60,711 nt of DNA from Ancrocorticia sp. (GCA_022648165.1 JALCLX010000011.1:1-60711); one strand, 5' to 3'. Counted from the first letter of the stretch, positions 17,786 through 27,611 are shown. Numbers and translations are program-made. The notes: a model not told the origin generated them from the letters alone.

Positions 17786-18820
17786 GTGAAAGTGGTGTGG
17801 TCAATTGTGACAGCGCTGCTCGCCGCCGCAGCTCTGATCACAGTCAAACCAGAGATACTCCCGCAGAGTGCGGAACTTGTGCTCACGATGCCATGGTCTC
17901 AGATCATTGCCTTGCGTGGGTGGTTGGTGGTTGCGTTCGCGCTCGCGGCTCTTTTCATGATGATTGTGGCAATCATTCGCCGTGTCACTCTCCACCGCGG
18001 CGGCTTCGCATTTCTTATTGCGCTGGTGTTCTTGGTGACTGCTGGCTTGCATGGCGCCACGATGTATTCACGCGGCCTCGCTAACCCAGGTTCGCTTGGG
18101 CCCGATCCGGGGATAACGGTTGCGGGTACAGGAAACGGTGCGATCACCGTTTTGGAATACAACACTTTGGGTGGGGCGACGACTCCCGCAGAGATCGTTG
18201 AACTGATCGCAGCTAACGGCGTTGACGTGGTCACCTTGCCGGAAACCTCTTCGGATATGGGTAAGCAAATCGTGCAAGAGCTGGCAAATCGCGGCCTGAA
18301 TTTTCAGCAATTTGACACGGGGACAGCGGACACTGAGGCGGATTATGATTCCACGGTGCTCTTGATCTCGAATGCGCTCGGGAATTACACGGCAGCCGCC
18401 GCGTTTGACAACACAGACGGCGCGCCTGCAGCAGTCCGCGCGGTATCGTCGGATGGTTCCGGCCCGGATTTCATTGCGGTCCACCCGATAGCGCCCACCA
18501 AAGGCAACATGGTGGAATGGCGCCAACAGATCGAGGCTGCATACGGACTGTGTGCTGCTTATCCGGATGCGATCATCGCCGGAGACTTCAATTCCACGGT
18601 TGATCACCAGAAGGCAGCAGGATTCGATTGTTATGACGGCGCTGCGCAGGCCGGAAGTGGTGCCGTCGGCACGTGGTCTGCGTCCTTGCCAACATTCTTC
18701 GCGTCCCCAATCGATCGGGTGCTTCCGCCACAAAGTTACGAAGGAACGGATTCAGCCATCGTAGAGGTAGGAGGATCGGACCATAGGGGCCTCTTGGTGC
18801 GGTTGACTCCGAAGTCGTGA
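17786..18820 (+). CDS. Membrane-anchored endonuclease/exonuclease/phosphatase (EEP) family protein
   Basis: 344-aa protein with three N-terminal hydrophobic helices (first about residues 3-20, then about 45-65 and 75-95) and a C-terminal EEP domain probably outside the membrane. The metal/phosphate motifs are present: VLEYNTLGG, VVTLPETSSDM, AGDFNST and the final GGSDHRGLLVRL. This architecture matches actinobacterial membrane EEP proteins annotated as extracellular nucleases or lipid phosphodiesterases; the substrate is unknown. GTG 17786 is chosen because AAAGGAGG lies about seven bases upstream, which makes the upstream in-frame start (17759) unlikely. Confidence 0.75.
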   Translation: MKVVWSIVTALLAAAALITVKPEILPQSAELVLTMPWSQIIALRGWLVVAFALAALFMMIVAIIRRVTLHRGGFAFLIALVFLVTAGLHGATMYSRGLANPGSLGPDPGITVAGTGNGAITVLEYNTLGGATTPAEIVELIAANGVDVVTLPETSSDMGKQIVQELANRGLNFQQFDTGTADTEADYDSTVLLISNALGNYTAAAAFDNTDGAPAAVRAVSSDGSGPDFIAVHPIAPTKGNMVEWRQQIEAAYGLCAAYPDAIIAGDFNSTVDHQKAAGFDCYDGAAQAGSGAVGTWSASLPTFFASPIDRVLPPQSYEGTDSAIVEVGGSDHRGLLVRLTPKS

Positions 18821-18833
18821 CAGGAGCCCGGAT

Positions 18834-19433
18834 TTAATCTGGCTCGGTTGGCTCCGGCGAATCGAGGCCATAGGTCACTACTCTGGCAAGTGCGTTCACG
18901 GCAGTTCTCCAGAAAGCAAGCGTTTCCGGAATGTCGGCGGCCGATGGCAAATGTGCATGGGTCACGTCGATTCGGGTTCGCGGCTCATTGCTGACGCGTG
19001 GTGGAAGTTGATGGAGCGAGATAGTGATGTGGGATCCGTCTGCCGCCCGCATGCGCAGGGATTTCAGAGGAGTGCGTGCCCGGATGTCGAATTCACAATC
19101 GAGCCAACTGCGCCGCGCCTCGTCGTCGTCCACATATGGCCAAATTTCTGTGGCCTCCCGATGGATTGTCTTAGATACGTTTGCCGAATACAAACCGTCT
19201 GAACGCTCTCCAGGCATCCGCAGTCCGCGCGCCCGGATATACTCCACTGCCACGGACTGTGCCCACCAGGCGTCGACGTCGTGCCTCCCACCCAACCAGC
19301 GCGCGATACGGCCGTGATCCCATTGCTGCCCGCCAGCCGTGTCGAGAGCGTTGAACCACTCTTCACGGGTGCGGCCGGTTGCGTCCGCCAATACAGCGTC
19401 GTCGATGAGTGGCCGATATTTTGCGCGATGCAC
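18834..19433 (-). CDS. DUF4287-type protein with SRPBCC-like C-terminus
   Basis: 199-aa soluble protein. Residues about 15-80 (TGRTREEWFNALDTAG, then HGRIARWLGG, DVDAWWAQSVAVEYIRARGL and SANVSKTIH) follow the DUF4287 pattern common in actinobacteria. The remainder (TPLKSLRMRAADGSHITISL, PRTRIDVTHAHL, FWRTAVNALARVV) looks like an AHSA1/SRPBCC hydrophobic-pocket domain that often follows it. GTG 19433 is chosen for the GGGGGAGGG site seven bases upstream. No function is established. It lies tail-to-tail with the EEP gene, 13 nt apart. Confidence 0.65.
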   Translation of the reverse strand: MHRAKYRPLIDDAVLADATGRTREEWFNALDTAGGQQWDHGRIARWLGGRHDVDAWWAQSVAVEYIRARGLRMPGERSDGLYSANVSKTIHREATEIWPYVDDDEARRSWLDCEFDIRARTPLKSLRMRAADGSHITISLHQLPPRVSNEPRTRIDVTHAHLPSAADIPETLAFWRTAVNALARVVTYGLDSPEPTEPD

Positions 19434-19600
19434 CGCCGTTCCCTCCCCCTGAGCCCCATCACTCTCAACCAGTCTATGCCACGAGCAATGGCGAGGGGAG
19501 CGATTCAATCGCCATAGGCGGAGCGGAGATTTCCTACAACTGTCGATTCTGGCCCCGCATGCCGCGTACGCTAGTCAAGAAAGCGAGTGAGGAGAAGAAT

Positions 19601-19852
19601 ATGAGCCTGAAGTCATTGCTCGTTGGAGGCATGATCGGATACGTGCTCGGAGCCAAGGCAGGCCGTGAGCGTTACGAACAGATTGTTTCTGTATCCTCAA
19701 AGATTTGGCATTCGAAGCCTGTGGAAGGCGGCAAAAACAAGGCCCGCGCGGCTGCCGGCAATGCATTCGCCGATGCGAAAGATCGCGTGGCGAGCGCAAT
19801 CCACCGCACGCAGGGAGATGAGGCACTCAACGTCGAAGTGGTGGACTTGTAG
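19601..19852 (+). CDS. YtxH-like small membrane-associated protein
   Basis: 83-aa protein with one N-terminal hydrophobic, glycine-rich segment (SLLVGGMIGYVLGAKAGRERY) followed by a basic, alanine-rich helix. This is the YtxH-like architecture, found in stress-linked envelope proteins of unknown activity. GAGGAGAAGAAT before ATG 19601 fixes the start; the in-frame upstream extension lacks a ribosome site and overlaps the divergent DUF4287 gene. A TACGCT -10-like box lies about 30 bases upstream, giving a short leader. Confidence 0.7.
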   Translation: MSLKSLLVGGMIGYVLGAKAGRERYEQIVSVSSKIWHSKPVEGGKNKARAAAGNAFADAKDRVASAIHRTQGDEALNVEVVDL

Positions 19853-19866
19853 CGCTCGCGGAGCGG

Positions 19867-20889
19867 CTAATCGGAGGGGAGAACTCTGCGTTGCGTTTCT
19901 CGCACGATCTTTTCGCCGAGATCCGCGTATTCGGTGGCGGTCATGCCCGGCCAACCATGGACTACCGACACCCACTCTGCTGGTACTGATGAGGCACCGT
20001 GAGCCGCACCCAGGAGTGAGCCGGCGATAGAGGCAACGGTGTCTGTATCGGATCCGAGCCGAATCGCACCAACAATTCCTTCGCGAATGGCCGCTTCGCC
20101 GGAAAGCCCCCGGGCTCCCCACACGGCCTGCCAGGCGCACGCCAGCGCGTTGACAGTGAAACCATTCTGGTGAGCATTGGCCTTCCCGGCTTCCGCATCG
20201 TCGATTACGGCGCTCCAGTACGCAGCCGAATCAGGGTTGAGGAGATCCAGTCCAGGCCGAATTGCGATCTCCCCCGTCATCACAGCGTGGCGAATTGCCT
20301 CTGACCACAACACGCACGAATCGTCCACGAGGGGATCTGCATGGGTCAGGCGAGCCACGGCGATCGCCGCGCGGGCGGTTGTTTCCCGTGATCCTAAAGA
20401 GACAAGACCTACGGGTGCAGTGCGCATAAGTGCGCCATTGCCTGCGCCGCGGCCCGATTGCGCTGCATAATCGCGGGCGGCTTGAGTGAGCCGATCGGAG
20501 ATATCCCCGCGGCCCATCTCTTGTGCAGCTTCGAGCACGGCACGCGTTTGGATTCCGACATCAAGCGCGCCATCGCGCAGCCAGTCAAGGAAGTTTGCGC
20601 CAATTCTATCCGGTGCATTCCCGCCTGTAAGCGGGAGGCCAGTGGCGGCCACTTTTGCAACGCAGATAGACATCTCCGTATCGTCAGACCATTGCCCCGG
20701 GGCATAGGGCCCAAGTCCGCCGCCGATCATCTGAGGATTAGATTCCCTGCGCGGATCGAATTCGTAGGGGACCCCTAAGGCATCGCCGCAGGCCGCCGCT
20801 AACAGCGTGCCGCGCGCACGATCCAGAATTTCTGGGGTAAGTTCAACGGGTTCAGGAGCAGGGAACTGCGCGGGAGCTGGAATATTCAT
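19867..20889 (-). CDS. ADP-ribosylglycohydrolase family protein
   Basis: 340-aa member of the DraG/ARH fold, which removes ADP-ribose from proteins or small molecules using two Mg2+ ions. Metal-binding segments are visible: AACGDALGVPYEF, GQWSDDTEMSICVA, GNGALMRTAPVGL and IRLGSDTDTVASIAGSLLGA. No partner ADP-ribosyltransferase is in the window. ATG 20889 is preferred because AAGGAG lies eight bases upstream; a TTG two codons earlier is possible but less well placed. It is convergent with the YtxH-like gene at 14 nt. Confidence 0.88.
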   Translation of the reverse strand: MNIPAPAQFPAPEPVELTPEILDRARGTLLAAACGDALGVPYEFDPRRESNPQMIGGGLGPYAPGQWSDDTEMSICVAKVAATGLPLTGGNAPDRIGANFLDWLRDGALDVGIQTRAVLEAAQEMGRGDISDRLTQAARDYAAQSGRGAGNGALMRTAPVGLVSLGSRETTARAAIAVARLTHADPLVDDSCVLWSEAIRHAVMTGEIAIRPGLDLLNPDSAAYWSAVIDDAEAGKANAHQNGFTVNALACAWQAVWGARGLSGEAAIREGIVGAIRLGSDTDTVASIAGSLLGAAHGASSVPAEWVSVVHGWPGMTATEYADLGEKIVRETQRRVLPSD

Positions 20890-20999
20890 CGGCAAAACTC
20901 CTTCGAGATGGTCACAGCGGCGAGTGGATCCGGCCGTGTTCCCTATTCTATGTGTTCTGCCTCACTGCGGCGAGATGTGGCGAATTCTGGGATGGCGCA

Positions 21000-21785
21000 C
21001 TATTTGCGGCGTTGTTCGCGTTTCATCGTGACAGAGCGCGATCGAAGGCTTTGCGGAGAGGTCTCCCGCTCAGTCGCGGGTTTCGCGTGTGCCGCTTCAT
21101 GCGCCTTGATGTATTCGGCGAAAGACATGCGGACGCGGTCAGCCGCTTCAACGAGTGGAAAATGGGTGTGCGGTGGCAGCTGCCAGCGATACCACCGTGC
21201 CGCAATACAGAGGCCGGCACCCAGGACTGTGGCCACAAGTGTGCCCACGCTTGGAAAGCCGAGCTCCCAGAATACGATCGCGGGAACGGTGGCTGCCAAG
21301 GCCGCTGTGGCGTAGAGGGTGTTACCTCCGAAAATTGCGGGGATGCGGCACACTGCAATATCGCGGATAGCACCACCTCCCACCGCAGTGATAACGCCCA
21401 ACATGACGGCGGGAAGGATACCTAGTCCGGCTTGGAGGGTTTTGAGGGCACCGACGGCCGACCACGCGCCGATCACGAACGCATCGGCCACGATGAAGAA
21501 GCGGTTCCACCATTTCCCCGTGAGCCGCAGAGAGAATGCGATGAGTGCGCCCACGATTGCAGCGCCCAGATAATAGGGGTCAGTCAACGCAACGGGTGGG
21601 CCCTGCTGTAGTAAGACATCGCGGACCATTCCGCCGCCCAGGGCGGCAAGAATCGCAAGAACGGAGAAACCAACGATGTCAAAATGCTTTTCGCGTGCCA
21701 CCATCCCGCCAAGAATTCCGGACACGAGCACCCCGCACACGTCAAAGAGGCGCAACACAGAAGGGAAGATATCCGCCAAATCCAC
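21000..21785 (-). CDS. TRIC-type cation channel / UPF0126 membrane protein
   Basis: 261-aa integral membrane protein with a duplicated three-helix unit. Each repeat carries the family glycine-rich motif: AALGGGMVRDVLLQ in the first and AVGGGAIRDIAVCRIPAIFGG in the second. Prokaryotic members are trimeric cation channels; some relatives have been called glycine transporters. The tail after about residue 200 is charged and cytoplasmic. GTG 21785 is chosen because TACAAT ends seven bases upstream (leaderless) and the protein then starts just before its first helix; starts further upstream run into the divergent gene. Confidence 0.85.
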   Translation of the reverse strand: MDLADIFPSVLRLFDVCGVLVSGILGGMVAREKHFDIVGFSVLAILAALGGGMVRDVLLQQGPPVALTDPYYLGAAIVGALIAFSLRLTGKWWNRFFIVADAFVIGAWSAVGALKTLQAGLGILPAVMLGVITAVGGGAIRDIAVCRIPAIFGGNTLYATAALAATVPAIVFWELGFPSVGTLVATVLGAGLCIAARWYRWQLPPHTHFPLVEAADRVRMSFAEYIKAHEAAHAKPATERETSPQSLRSRSVTMKREQRRK

Positions 21786-21792
21786 GCGGAAA

Positions 21793-21847
21793 ATTGTACG
21801 CTGAACCGACTGTTTTGCCGCTATCGAGTGCCGAACTCCGCTAAGGT
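21793..21847. promoter_or_regulatory. Divergent leaderless promoters of TRIC and App1 genes
   Basis: Leftward TACAAT (21793-21798) ends 7 nt before GTG 21785. Rightward TAAGGT (21842-21847) ends 6 nt before GTG 21854. Both genes lack ribosome sites and their start codons are only 68 bp apart. Confidence 0.5.
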
Positions 21848-21853
21848 GTGAGC

Positions 21854-23011
21854 GTGGCACTTGCAGACTGGGCGCGGGCACTGGACAACAGTATCAATCG
21901 GCGGGGCATCGTGAAGCGCCGCCACCAAGGATGGATTCCACGGATTCTGCCTTACACCGGATACGGTTCGATGCGCGACCTTCACGTGCTGGCGCGTGCA
22001 ATAATGGCTGATCCGAAGGCAGACGCGCGCCCGGCCGCGTTTCGCCTGCCAGGATCGGCGCATGGCACCATGCAACAGCGCTCGCTTCGGCAGATGTGGG
22101 AAGCATCCAATCCCTTCGATGCTGCGAACGACATCGTAGACCTGGTTGTGGAAAGTGCCCAGGAAGCGCAGCGCGGATGGCGCCAGTTCTTTACGACACA
22201 GGTGGGCAATCTCCCGGTTACGATCACTATTGGGGACCAAAGTGTTGAGACGCGCACGGATTCGAATGGGTACATCGACCTGCTGGTCTCAGGCCACGGT
22301 TTAGCACCAGGCTGGCACGAAGTGCGCATCAAACCCGCGGTGGGTGAAGAGGTACGGGCACCCGTGGTGGTAGTGGATCCTGCCGCCACAACCGGGCTGA
22401 TTTCAGACATCGACGATACGATCGTGATCACATGGCTTCCGCGCATGTTCATTGCGGCATGGAATGCGTTTTTCCTTCGAACGGACGCCCGCAAACCTGT
22501 TCCCGGCATGGCCGATTTTTACCATGAGGCGCTTGCCAGCGCCCCTAATGCCCCCGTGTTTTACCTTTCAACCGGTGCGTGGAATACTTTGCCGGCGATG
22601 CAGGAGTTCATTAATACGCATGGGCTCCCTGCTGGGCCGCTACTTATGACCGATTGGGGGCCAACTTCCACGGGCTTGTTCCGCTCCGGCCAAGAGCACA
22701 AACGCACCCAGCTGCGCAACCTATTGATCACTTTCCCCAATATCTCATGGATTCTGGTGGGTGACGACGGCCAGTATGATCCGTTGATCTATGACGAACT
22801 CGCGCGCGAATTTCCCTCTCGGGTCAAACTGATCGCTTTGCGTCTGCTCAACCCGGTGGAGCAAGTGCTGGCACACGGCTACGCGACGCCACGCGATGGA
22901 AAGTACATTCCGCCACGAATTCGGCCCGCCACGATCCCATTGATTACGGGCCGAGACGGGCGCGAACTGCGCATACAGCTGCGCGCGGTTCGCGCGCAGC
23001 TCGGTCTGTAG
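21854..23011 (+). CDS. App1-type phosphatidate phosphatase domain protein (DUF2183)
   Basis: 385-aa soluble protein with the App1/DUF2183 catalytic domain in its second half. The HAD-like DxDxT motif is SDIDDTIVI (Asp185, Asp187, Thr189), followed by FYLSTGAWNT, KRTQLRNLL and ILVGDDGQYDPLIYDEL. The first half contains a beta-sandwich-like region (TRTDSNGYIDLLVSG, WHEVRIKP). Yeast App1 dephosphorylates phosphatidate; bacterial substrates are unproven. GTG 21854 directly follows a -10 box, so the mRNA is probably leaderless; GTG 21848 is the alternative. Its stop codon abuts that of convergent gnd with no gap. Confidence 0.8.
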   Translation: MALADWARALDNSINRRGIVKRRHQGWIPRILPYTGYGSMRDLHVLARAIMADPKADARPAAFRLPGSAHGTMQQRSLRQMWEASNPFDAANDIVDLVVESAQEAQRGWRQFFTTQVGNLPVTITIGDQSVETRTDSNGYIDLLVSGHGLAPGWHEVRIKPAVGEEVRAPVVVVDPAATTGLISDIDDTIVITWLPRMFIAAWNAFFLRTDARKPVPGMADFYHEALASAPNAPVFYLSTGAWNTLPAMQEFINTHGLPAGPLLMTDWGPTSTGLFRSGQEHKRTQLRNLLITFPNISWILVGDDGQYDPLIYDELAREFPSRVKLIALRLLNPVEQVLAHGYATPRDGKYIPPRIRPATIPLITGRDGRELRIQLRAVRAQLGL

Positions 23012-24469
23012 CTACGCCTGCTGCTCCTCGCTGCGATCAGCACTCCACAGTGTGTGGAAGACGCCCGCACGATCTACGCGCTTATATGTATGAGCGCCGA
23101 AGAAGTCCCGTTGTGCTTGGATCAGATTGGCGGGTAGGCGATCGGCACGGACGCCATCGTAATACGCCAACGACGAAGCGAAGGCGGGGATCGGTATTCC
23201 CGACGACGCCGCAAACGTGACGACCGTACGCCACGCCGGAATTGCGCGGGAGATTTCCTCTTGGAAGTATTCATCGGCCAACAGTAACGGCAAGCGGGGA
23301 TCGCGTTCATACGCTTCGGTGATCCGGTTGAGGAAGGCGGCACGGATGATGCACCCACCACGCCAGATTCGTGCCATCGCGCCGAGATCCACATTCCAAC
23401 CAAATTCGTCTGAAGCGGCAGCGATCAACTCGAAACCTTGAGAATATGCCACCATCTTGGACGCGTAGAGGGCCAGCCGAATGGACTCGATGAATGATTC
23501 TTTCTCCGGATCTTTCACATCGAGGATCTCCGCTGGAAGTGTAGCGCGCGCGGCTTCACGCTGCGGAATTGAGCCTGAAAGCGAGCGCGCGAAGGTGGCC
23601 TCCGCGATGCCCGTGACAGGAACGCCAAAGGCGGCGCCGTTTTGTACTGTCCACGCACCGGTCCCCTTTTGAGCTGCTTGATCAAGCACCACGTCCACAA
23701 ATGGGCGGCTGGTGGCTGCATCGGTATGTTGCAATACGTCGGCTGTGATTTCAATTAGGTATGAATTGAGCTCGGTGCTGTTCCACTTTTCAAATACGCG
23801 GCCGATCTGCGGGGCCGACATCCCAAGAGCCTTTCGCATCAGATCATATGCTTCAGCAATCAGTTGCATATCTGCATACTCGATGCCGTTGTGAACCATC
23901 TTGACGAAGTGCCCCGCGCCGTCGGGACCTACGTGAGTGCAGCAGGGTACCCCGTCCACGTGTGCGGAGATCGTTTCAAACATTGGTCCCAAGCGTGCAT
24001 ATGATTCATCCGTACCGCCTGGCATGATCGACGGTCCACGCAGAGCTCCCTCTTCGCCACCGGAAACGCCAGCACCCACGAAATGCAGCCCACGCGCCCG
24101 GATCGCAGCTTCGCGGCGCCGCGTGTCCATAAAGTTTGAGTTGCCGCAATCCACAATAATGTCGCCCGGCTCCATCAGATCGGCGAGTTCATTAATCACC
24201 GCATCGGTGGCGCTACCGGCCTTGACCATGATAATTGCCACCCGTGGCCGGGAAAGCGATGCAACAAAGTCCGCCATTGATTCTGCGGGATAGAAAGTCC
24301 CCTCAGAACCGTGCTGTGCGTACACCTTTTCCGTCTTTGATACGGAACGGTTGTGGATCGCAACTTTATATCCCTTATGGGCGAAGTTCCTGGCCAGATT
24401 CGATCCCATCACGGCCATGCCTGTGACACCCAAATCTGCAACGCCAATAGGTGGAGTGGGGAGGCTCAT
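23012..24469 (-). CDS. gnd: 6-phosphogluconate dehydrogenase, decarboxylating
   Basis: 485-aa enzyme of the oxidative pentose phosphate pathway, converting 6-phosphogluconate to ribulose 5-phosphate with NADP reduction. The N-terminus LGVTGMAVMGSNLARNFAHKG is the dinucleotide-binding loop. VGAGVSGGEEGALRGPSIMPGG and GHFVKMVHNGIEYADMQLIAEAYDLM are substrate and catalytic segments, and KGTGAWTVQNGAAFGVPV is also typical. Length is that of the long NADP-dependent form. AAAGGGG precedes ATG 24469. The pgm gene lies upstream on the same strand but a strong terminator separates them. Confidence 0.96.
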   Translation of the reverse strand: MSLPTPPIGVADLGVTGMAVMGSNLARNFAHKGYKVAIHNRSVSKTEKVYAQHGSEGTFYPAESMADFVASLSRPRVAIIMVKAGSATDAVINELADLMEPGDIIVDCGNSNFMDTRRREAAIRARGLHFVGAGVSGGEEGALRGPSIMPGGTDESYARLGPMFETISAHVDGVPCCTHVGPDGAGHFVKMVHNGIEYADMQLIAEAYDLMRKALGMSAPQIGRVFEKWNSTELNSYLIEITADVLQHTDAATSRPFVDVVLDQAAQKGTGAWTVQNGAAFGVPVTGIAEATFARSLSGSIPQREAARATLPAEILDVKDPEKESFIESIRLALYASKMVAYSQGFELIAAASDEFGWNVDLGAMARIWRGGCIIRAAFLNRITEAYERDPRLPLLLADEYFQEEISRAIPAWRTVVTFAASSGIPIPAFASSLAYYDGVRADRLPANLIQAQRDFFGAHTYKRVDRAGVFHTLWSADRSEEQQA

Positions 24470-24495
24470 CTAGTGCCCCTTTCTAGTAAAAGTGA

Positions 24496-24531
24496 CGAGG
24501 CGCGTCTACGTTTGAACGTAGACGCGCCTCG
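24496..24531 (-). terminator. Terminator of pgm
   Basis: A perfect 17-bp inverted repeat (24496-24512 with 24515-24531) with a 2-nt centre lies 18 nt past the pgm stop and 27 nt before gnd. On the leftward strand it is followed by a TCACTTTTACT stretch, so it should end pgm transcripts. Confidence 0.85.
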
Positions 24532-24548
24532 CTGAGCTTGTCAATTGT

Positions 24549-26219
24549 CTAGTCCCCCAATGCGGCGGAGACGACGGCACGCGCGGCATCCTGCACTGCA
24601 GCAAGATGCTCCGGTCCCTTGAAGGATTCGGCGTAAATCTTATACACGTCCTCTGTTCCGGAAGGCCGAGCTGCGAACCATGCGTCGTTGGTCACAACCT
24701 TCAGCCCGCCAATAGGTGCGCCATTGCCCGGAGCATTCACGAGCTTGTCTGTGATCGGTTCGCCTGCAAGTTCGGATGCGGCCACGTCGGCGGGGGCAAG
24801 CTGAGCCAATTTGGCTTTTTGAGCTTTCGAAGCGGGCGCATCGATACGTGCATATGCCGAGTTGCCGTACTTACTCACCTGTTCTTCGTGAAGCTGTGAT
24901 GGGCTTTTCCCAGTGACGGCCAGGATTTCTGATGCGAGGAGGTCCATGATTAAGCCGTCTTTATCCGTAGTCCACACGGTGCCATCCTTGCGGAGGAAAG
25001 ATCCGCCGGCCGATTCTTCGCCGCCGAAGCCGATAGAACCGTCCAATAGCCCGGGCACGAACCACTTGAAGCCAACAGGCACTTCTACAAGCTTTTTGTT
25101 GATGCCGGCCACAACCCTGTTAATGAGGGACGAGGAAACGAGTGTTTTTCCCACGCCAGCTTCGGCATTCCACCCAGGCCGGTGTGTAAACAAGTATTCG
25201 ATGGCCACAGCAAGGTAATGGTTAGGATTCATCAGGCCCCCATCGGGGGTCACAATGCCGTGACGATCTGAATCGGCATCGTTGCCAGTGGCGATGTCGA
25301 AGGGCACATTGCCATCAGAGTCGGGCGTCATCCGCTTGCGGAGCGACGCCATTGCGTAGGGAGAGGAGCAATCCATGCGAATCTTTCCGTCCCAATCCAA
25401 GGTCATGAACGGCCAGCGCGGATCCACCTCCGGATTCACCACAGTGAGTTTAATGTCGTAACGCTTTGCGATCTCTGGCCAGTATTCGGCAGAAGCGCCT
25501 CCCATCGGATCAGCGCCAATACGCACGCCAGCCTTTCTGATCGCATCGAAATCGATGATCGTTTCTAGCGAAGAAACGTAGAGTTCACGAAAATCGAAAC
25601 CCTGTGTGTGTTTGACAGCTTCTTCGTATGGGATGCGAGGGATCTTCTTCCAACCAAGGCGCAGCAGCTCATTGGCGCGGGCCGCGATTACTTTCGTGGC
25701 GTCCGTATCCGCAGGGCCGCCCGTTGGTGGATTGTATTTGAAACCTCCGTCGCGGGGCGGATTGTGCGACGGCGTAATCACAATGCCGTCCGCAAGCCCC
25801 GGGCCTGAGGTACGCACGGTGCCCTCGGAGCCATTAGCTACGAGGATCGCGAGGGAAACAGCAGGTGTGGGGGTCCACGAATTCCGGGAATCCACCCGGA
25901 TATCCATGCCGTTCGCCGCTAGTACCTCAACGGCAGTCTTTTCGGCAGGTAGCGAGAGTCCATGAGTGTCGCGTCCGATAAACAGCGGACCGTCATAACC
26001 TTGCGAGCGCCGATAATCCACAATTGCCTGCGTGGTGGCGGCGATGTGTGCCTCATTGAAGGCGCCGTCAAAACTGGACCCGCGGTGTCCGGACGTTCCG
26101 AATACAACGGCTTGGAGCGGGTTCGAAGGGTCCGGCTCAATCCGGTAATACGCATCAATAAGTGCATCGATATCGATTAGATCTTCTGGGAGTGCGGGAA
26201 GCCCTGCGCGTTTGTCCAT
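24549..26219 (-). CDS. pgm: Phosphoglucomutase, alpha-D-glucose specific
   Basis: 556-aa enzyme interconverting glucose 1-phosphate and glucose 6-phosphate. VVFGTSGHRGSSFDGAFNEAHI at the N-terminus, the phosphoserine loop TPSHNPPRDGG, the metal loop GNDADSDRHGIV, the sugar loop GFGGEESAGGSFLR and the phosphate-binding ARPSGTEDVYKIYAESF are all intact. Length matches the roughly 550-aa bacterial type. The start lies seven bases after CAGAAT (26227-26232), a variant -10 box with no ribosome site, so it may be leaderless. A strong hairpin follows the stop. It links glycogen/cell-wall sugar metabolism with the adjacent pentose-phosphate gene gnd. Confidence 0.96.
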   Translation of the reverse strand: MDKRAGLPALPEDLIDIDALIDAYYRIEPDPSNPLQAVVFGTSGHRGSSFDGAFNEAHIAATTQAIVDYRRSQGYDGPLFIGRDTHGLSLPAEKTAVEVLAANGMDIRVDSRNSWTPTPAVSLAILVANGSEGTVRTSGPGLADGIVITPSHNPPRDGGFKYNPPTGGPADTDATKVIAARANELLRLGWKKIPRIPYEEAVKHTQGFDFRELYVSSLETIIDFDAIRKAGVRIGADPMGGASAEYWPEIAKRYDIKLTVVNPEVDPRWPFMTLDWDGKIRMDCSSPYAMASLRKRMTPDSDGNVPFDIATGNDADSDRHGIVTPDGGLMNPNHYLAVAIEYLFTHRPGWNAEAGVGKTLVSSSLINRVVAGINKKLVEVPVGFKWFVPGLLDGSIGFGGEESAGGSFLRKDGTVWTTDKDGLIMDLLASEILAVTGKSPSQLHEEQVSKYGNSAYARIDAPASKAQKAKLAQLAPADVAASELAGEPITDKLVNAPGNGAPIGGLKVVTNDAWFAARPSGTEDVYKIYAESFKGPEHLAAVQDAARAVVSAALGD

Positions 26220-26261
26220 GGTTCCGATTCTGTCATGTGGTTGTGGCGCGTGTGCGCCGAT

Positions 26262-27533
26262 TTAGGCAAGTGGAGAAAAATGGTCCTTTCCTCCCAGGTA
26301 GGGGCGGAGAGCTTCTGGAATGTAGAGCGAACCATCGGGTTGCTGATGATTCTCGAACATCGCAACAAGCCACCGTGTTGTAGCTAGCGTGCCATTGAGC
26401 GTGGCGCAGATCCGGTTTTCGCCCTCTACGCGCTCCCGGATATTCAGCCGGCGCGCCTGATATGTTGTGCAATTGGAGGTGGACGTCACCTCCATGTAAC
26501 GATTCTGGGTTGGGAGCCACGCCTCGCAGTCGAATTTCTGTGCGGCGGAACTGCCCAGATCTCCAGCCGCAGTGTTGATCACACGGTACGGGAGTTCTAC
26601 CTTGTGCAGCATCTCTTCTTCCCAGGCGAGGAAGCGGCGGTGTTCTGCCTTAGCTTCTTCGGGGCGGCAGTAGGAGAACATTTCCACTTTGTTAAACTGA
26701 TGCACGCGGATGATGCCACGCGTGTCTTTACCGTATGATCCGGCTTCGCGCCGGTAGCACGAAGACCAACCAGCGTACCGGATCGGCCCTTGGGACAGAT
26801 CCAGGATTTCGTCCTTGTGGTATCCCGCGAGCGGCACTTCCGAAGTTCCAACCAGGTACTGGTTGTCCGCCGGCAGGTAATAGATTTCGTCGGAGTGAGC
26901 CCCGAGGAATCCGGTGCCTGCCATGATGTCTGGATTCACCAGGGTAGGCGTGATCATCAGCGTGAAGCCGTTTTCTTCGGCTTGATCTGCTGCCATCGTG
27001 AGCAGTGCCAGTTCCAGGCGCGCGCCGACGCCCTTCAAATAGTAGAAGCGCGAACCGGAGACCTTCGTGCCGCGCGCCATATCCAATGCGCCGAGTCCTT
27101 CAGCCACGTCCAGGTGATCCTTGGGTTGAAAACCTTCTGCAGCGAAATCGCGCGGCGTGCCTACGTGCCGCACGACCTCATAATCGTCCTCACCACCAGC
27201 GGGTACGCCTTCGAGCACGATGTTTTGAATGGCGTGATTCGCATCTTCATACGCCTGGTCTGCAGCGTTTGCCGCGGCTTCGAGTTCCTTGACGCGTTCA
27301 GAGAGCTCCTTTGCGCGCGCCAGAATAGCGGGGCGCTCTTGCGCGCTGGCCTTTCCGATTGAGCGGGAGATTTCCTTTTGTGCCGCGCGTGCCGCCTCGA
27401 ATTCTTGCAGAGCGCTGCGCCGAGCATCATCTGCCGCAAGCAGTGCATCAACGGTTGATTCATCGTTTCCCCGGCGCCGTTGCGATTCGCGCACAGCATC
27501 AGGATTCTCACGGACAAAACGCATATCGATCAT
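26262..27533 (-). CDS. serS: Serine--tRNA ligase
   Basis: 423-aa class II aminoacyl-tRNA synthetase charging tRNA-Ser. The N-terminal coiled-coil arm (about 25-110, [20 protein letters not shown] and following) and class II motifs ([43 protein letters not shown] and [18 protein letters not shown]) are present. The start is ATG 27533 ([10 protein letters not shown]), which fits the universal SerRS N-terminus and sits seven bases after TAAACT; the 71-residue in-frame extension lacks support and overlaps the divergent gene. A tRNA-Ser gene lies 10 kb to the right. Confidence 0.96.
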   Translation of the reverse strand: MIDMRFVRENPDAVRESQRRRGNDESTVDALLAADDARRSALQEFEAARAAQKEISRSIGKASAQERPAILARAKELSERVKELEAAANAADQAYEDANHAIQNIVLEGVPAGGEDDYEVVRHVGTPRDFAAEGFQPKDHLDVAEGLGALDMARGTKVSGSRFYYLKGVGARLELALLTMAADQAEENGFTLMITPTLVNPDIMAGTGFLGAHSDEIYYLPADNQYLVGTSEVPLAGYHKDEILDLSQGPIRYAGWSSCYRREAGSYGKDTRGIIRVHQFNKVEMFSYCRPEEAKAEHRRFLAWEEEMLHKVELPYRVINTAAGDLGSSAAQKFDCEAWLPTQNRYMEVTSTSNCTTYQARRLNIRERVEGENRICATLNGTLATTRWLVAMFENHQQPDGSLYIPEALRPYLGGKDHFSPLA

Positions 27534-27540
27534 GTCCACA

Positions 27541-27604
27541 AGTTTACGTTGCTTCATGCGCCCAGCGGAAAAGACTCCAGGAATACGGCACCTCAACGTA
27601 TCAT
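27541..27604. promoter_or_regulatory. Divergent leaderless promoters of serS and lipid kinase gene
   Basis: Leftward TAAACT (27541-27546) ends 7 nt before serS ATG 27533. Rightward TATCAT (27599-27604) ends 7 nt before ATG 27612. No ribosome sites; start codons are 78 bp apart. Confidence 0.5.
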
Positions 27605-27611
27605 GGTCACC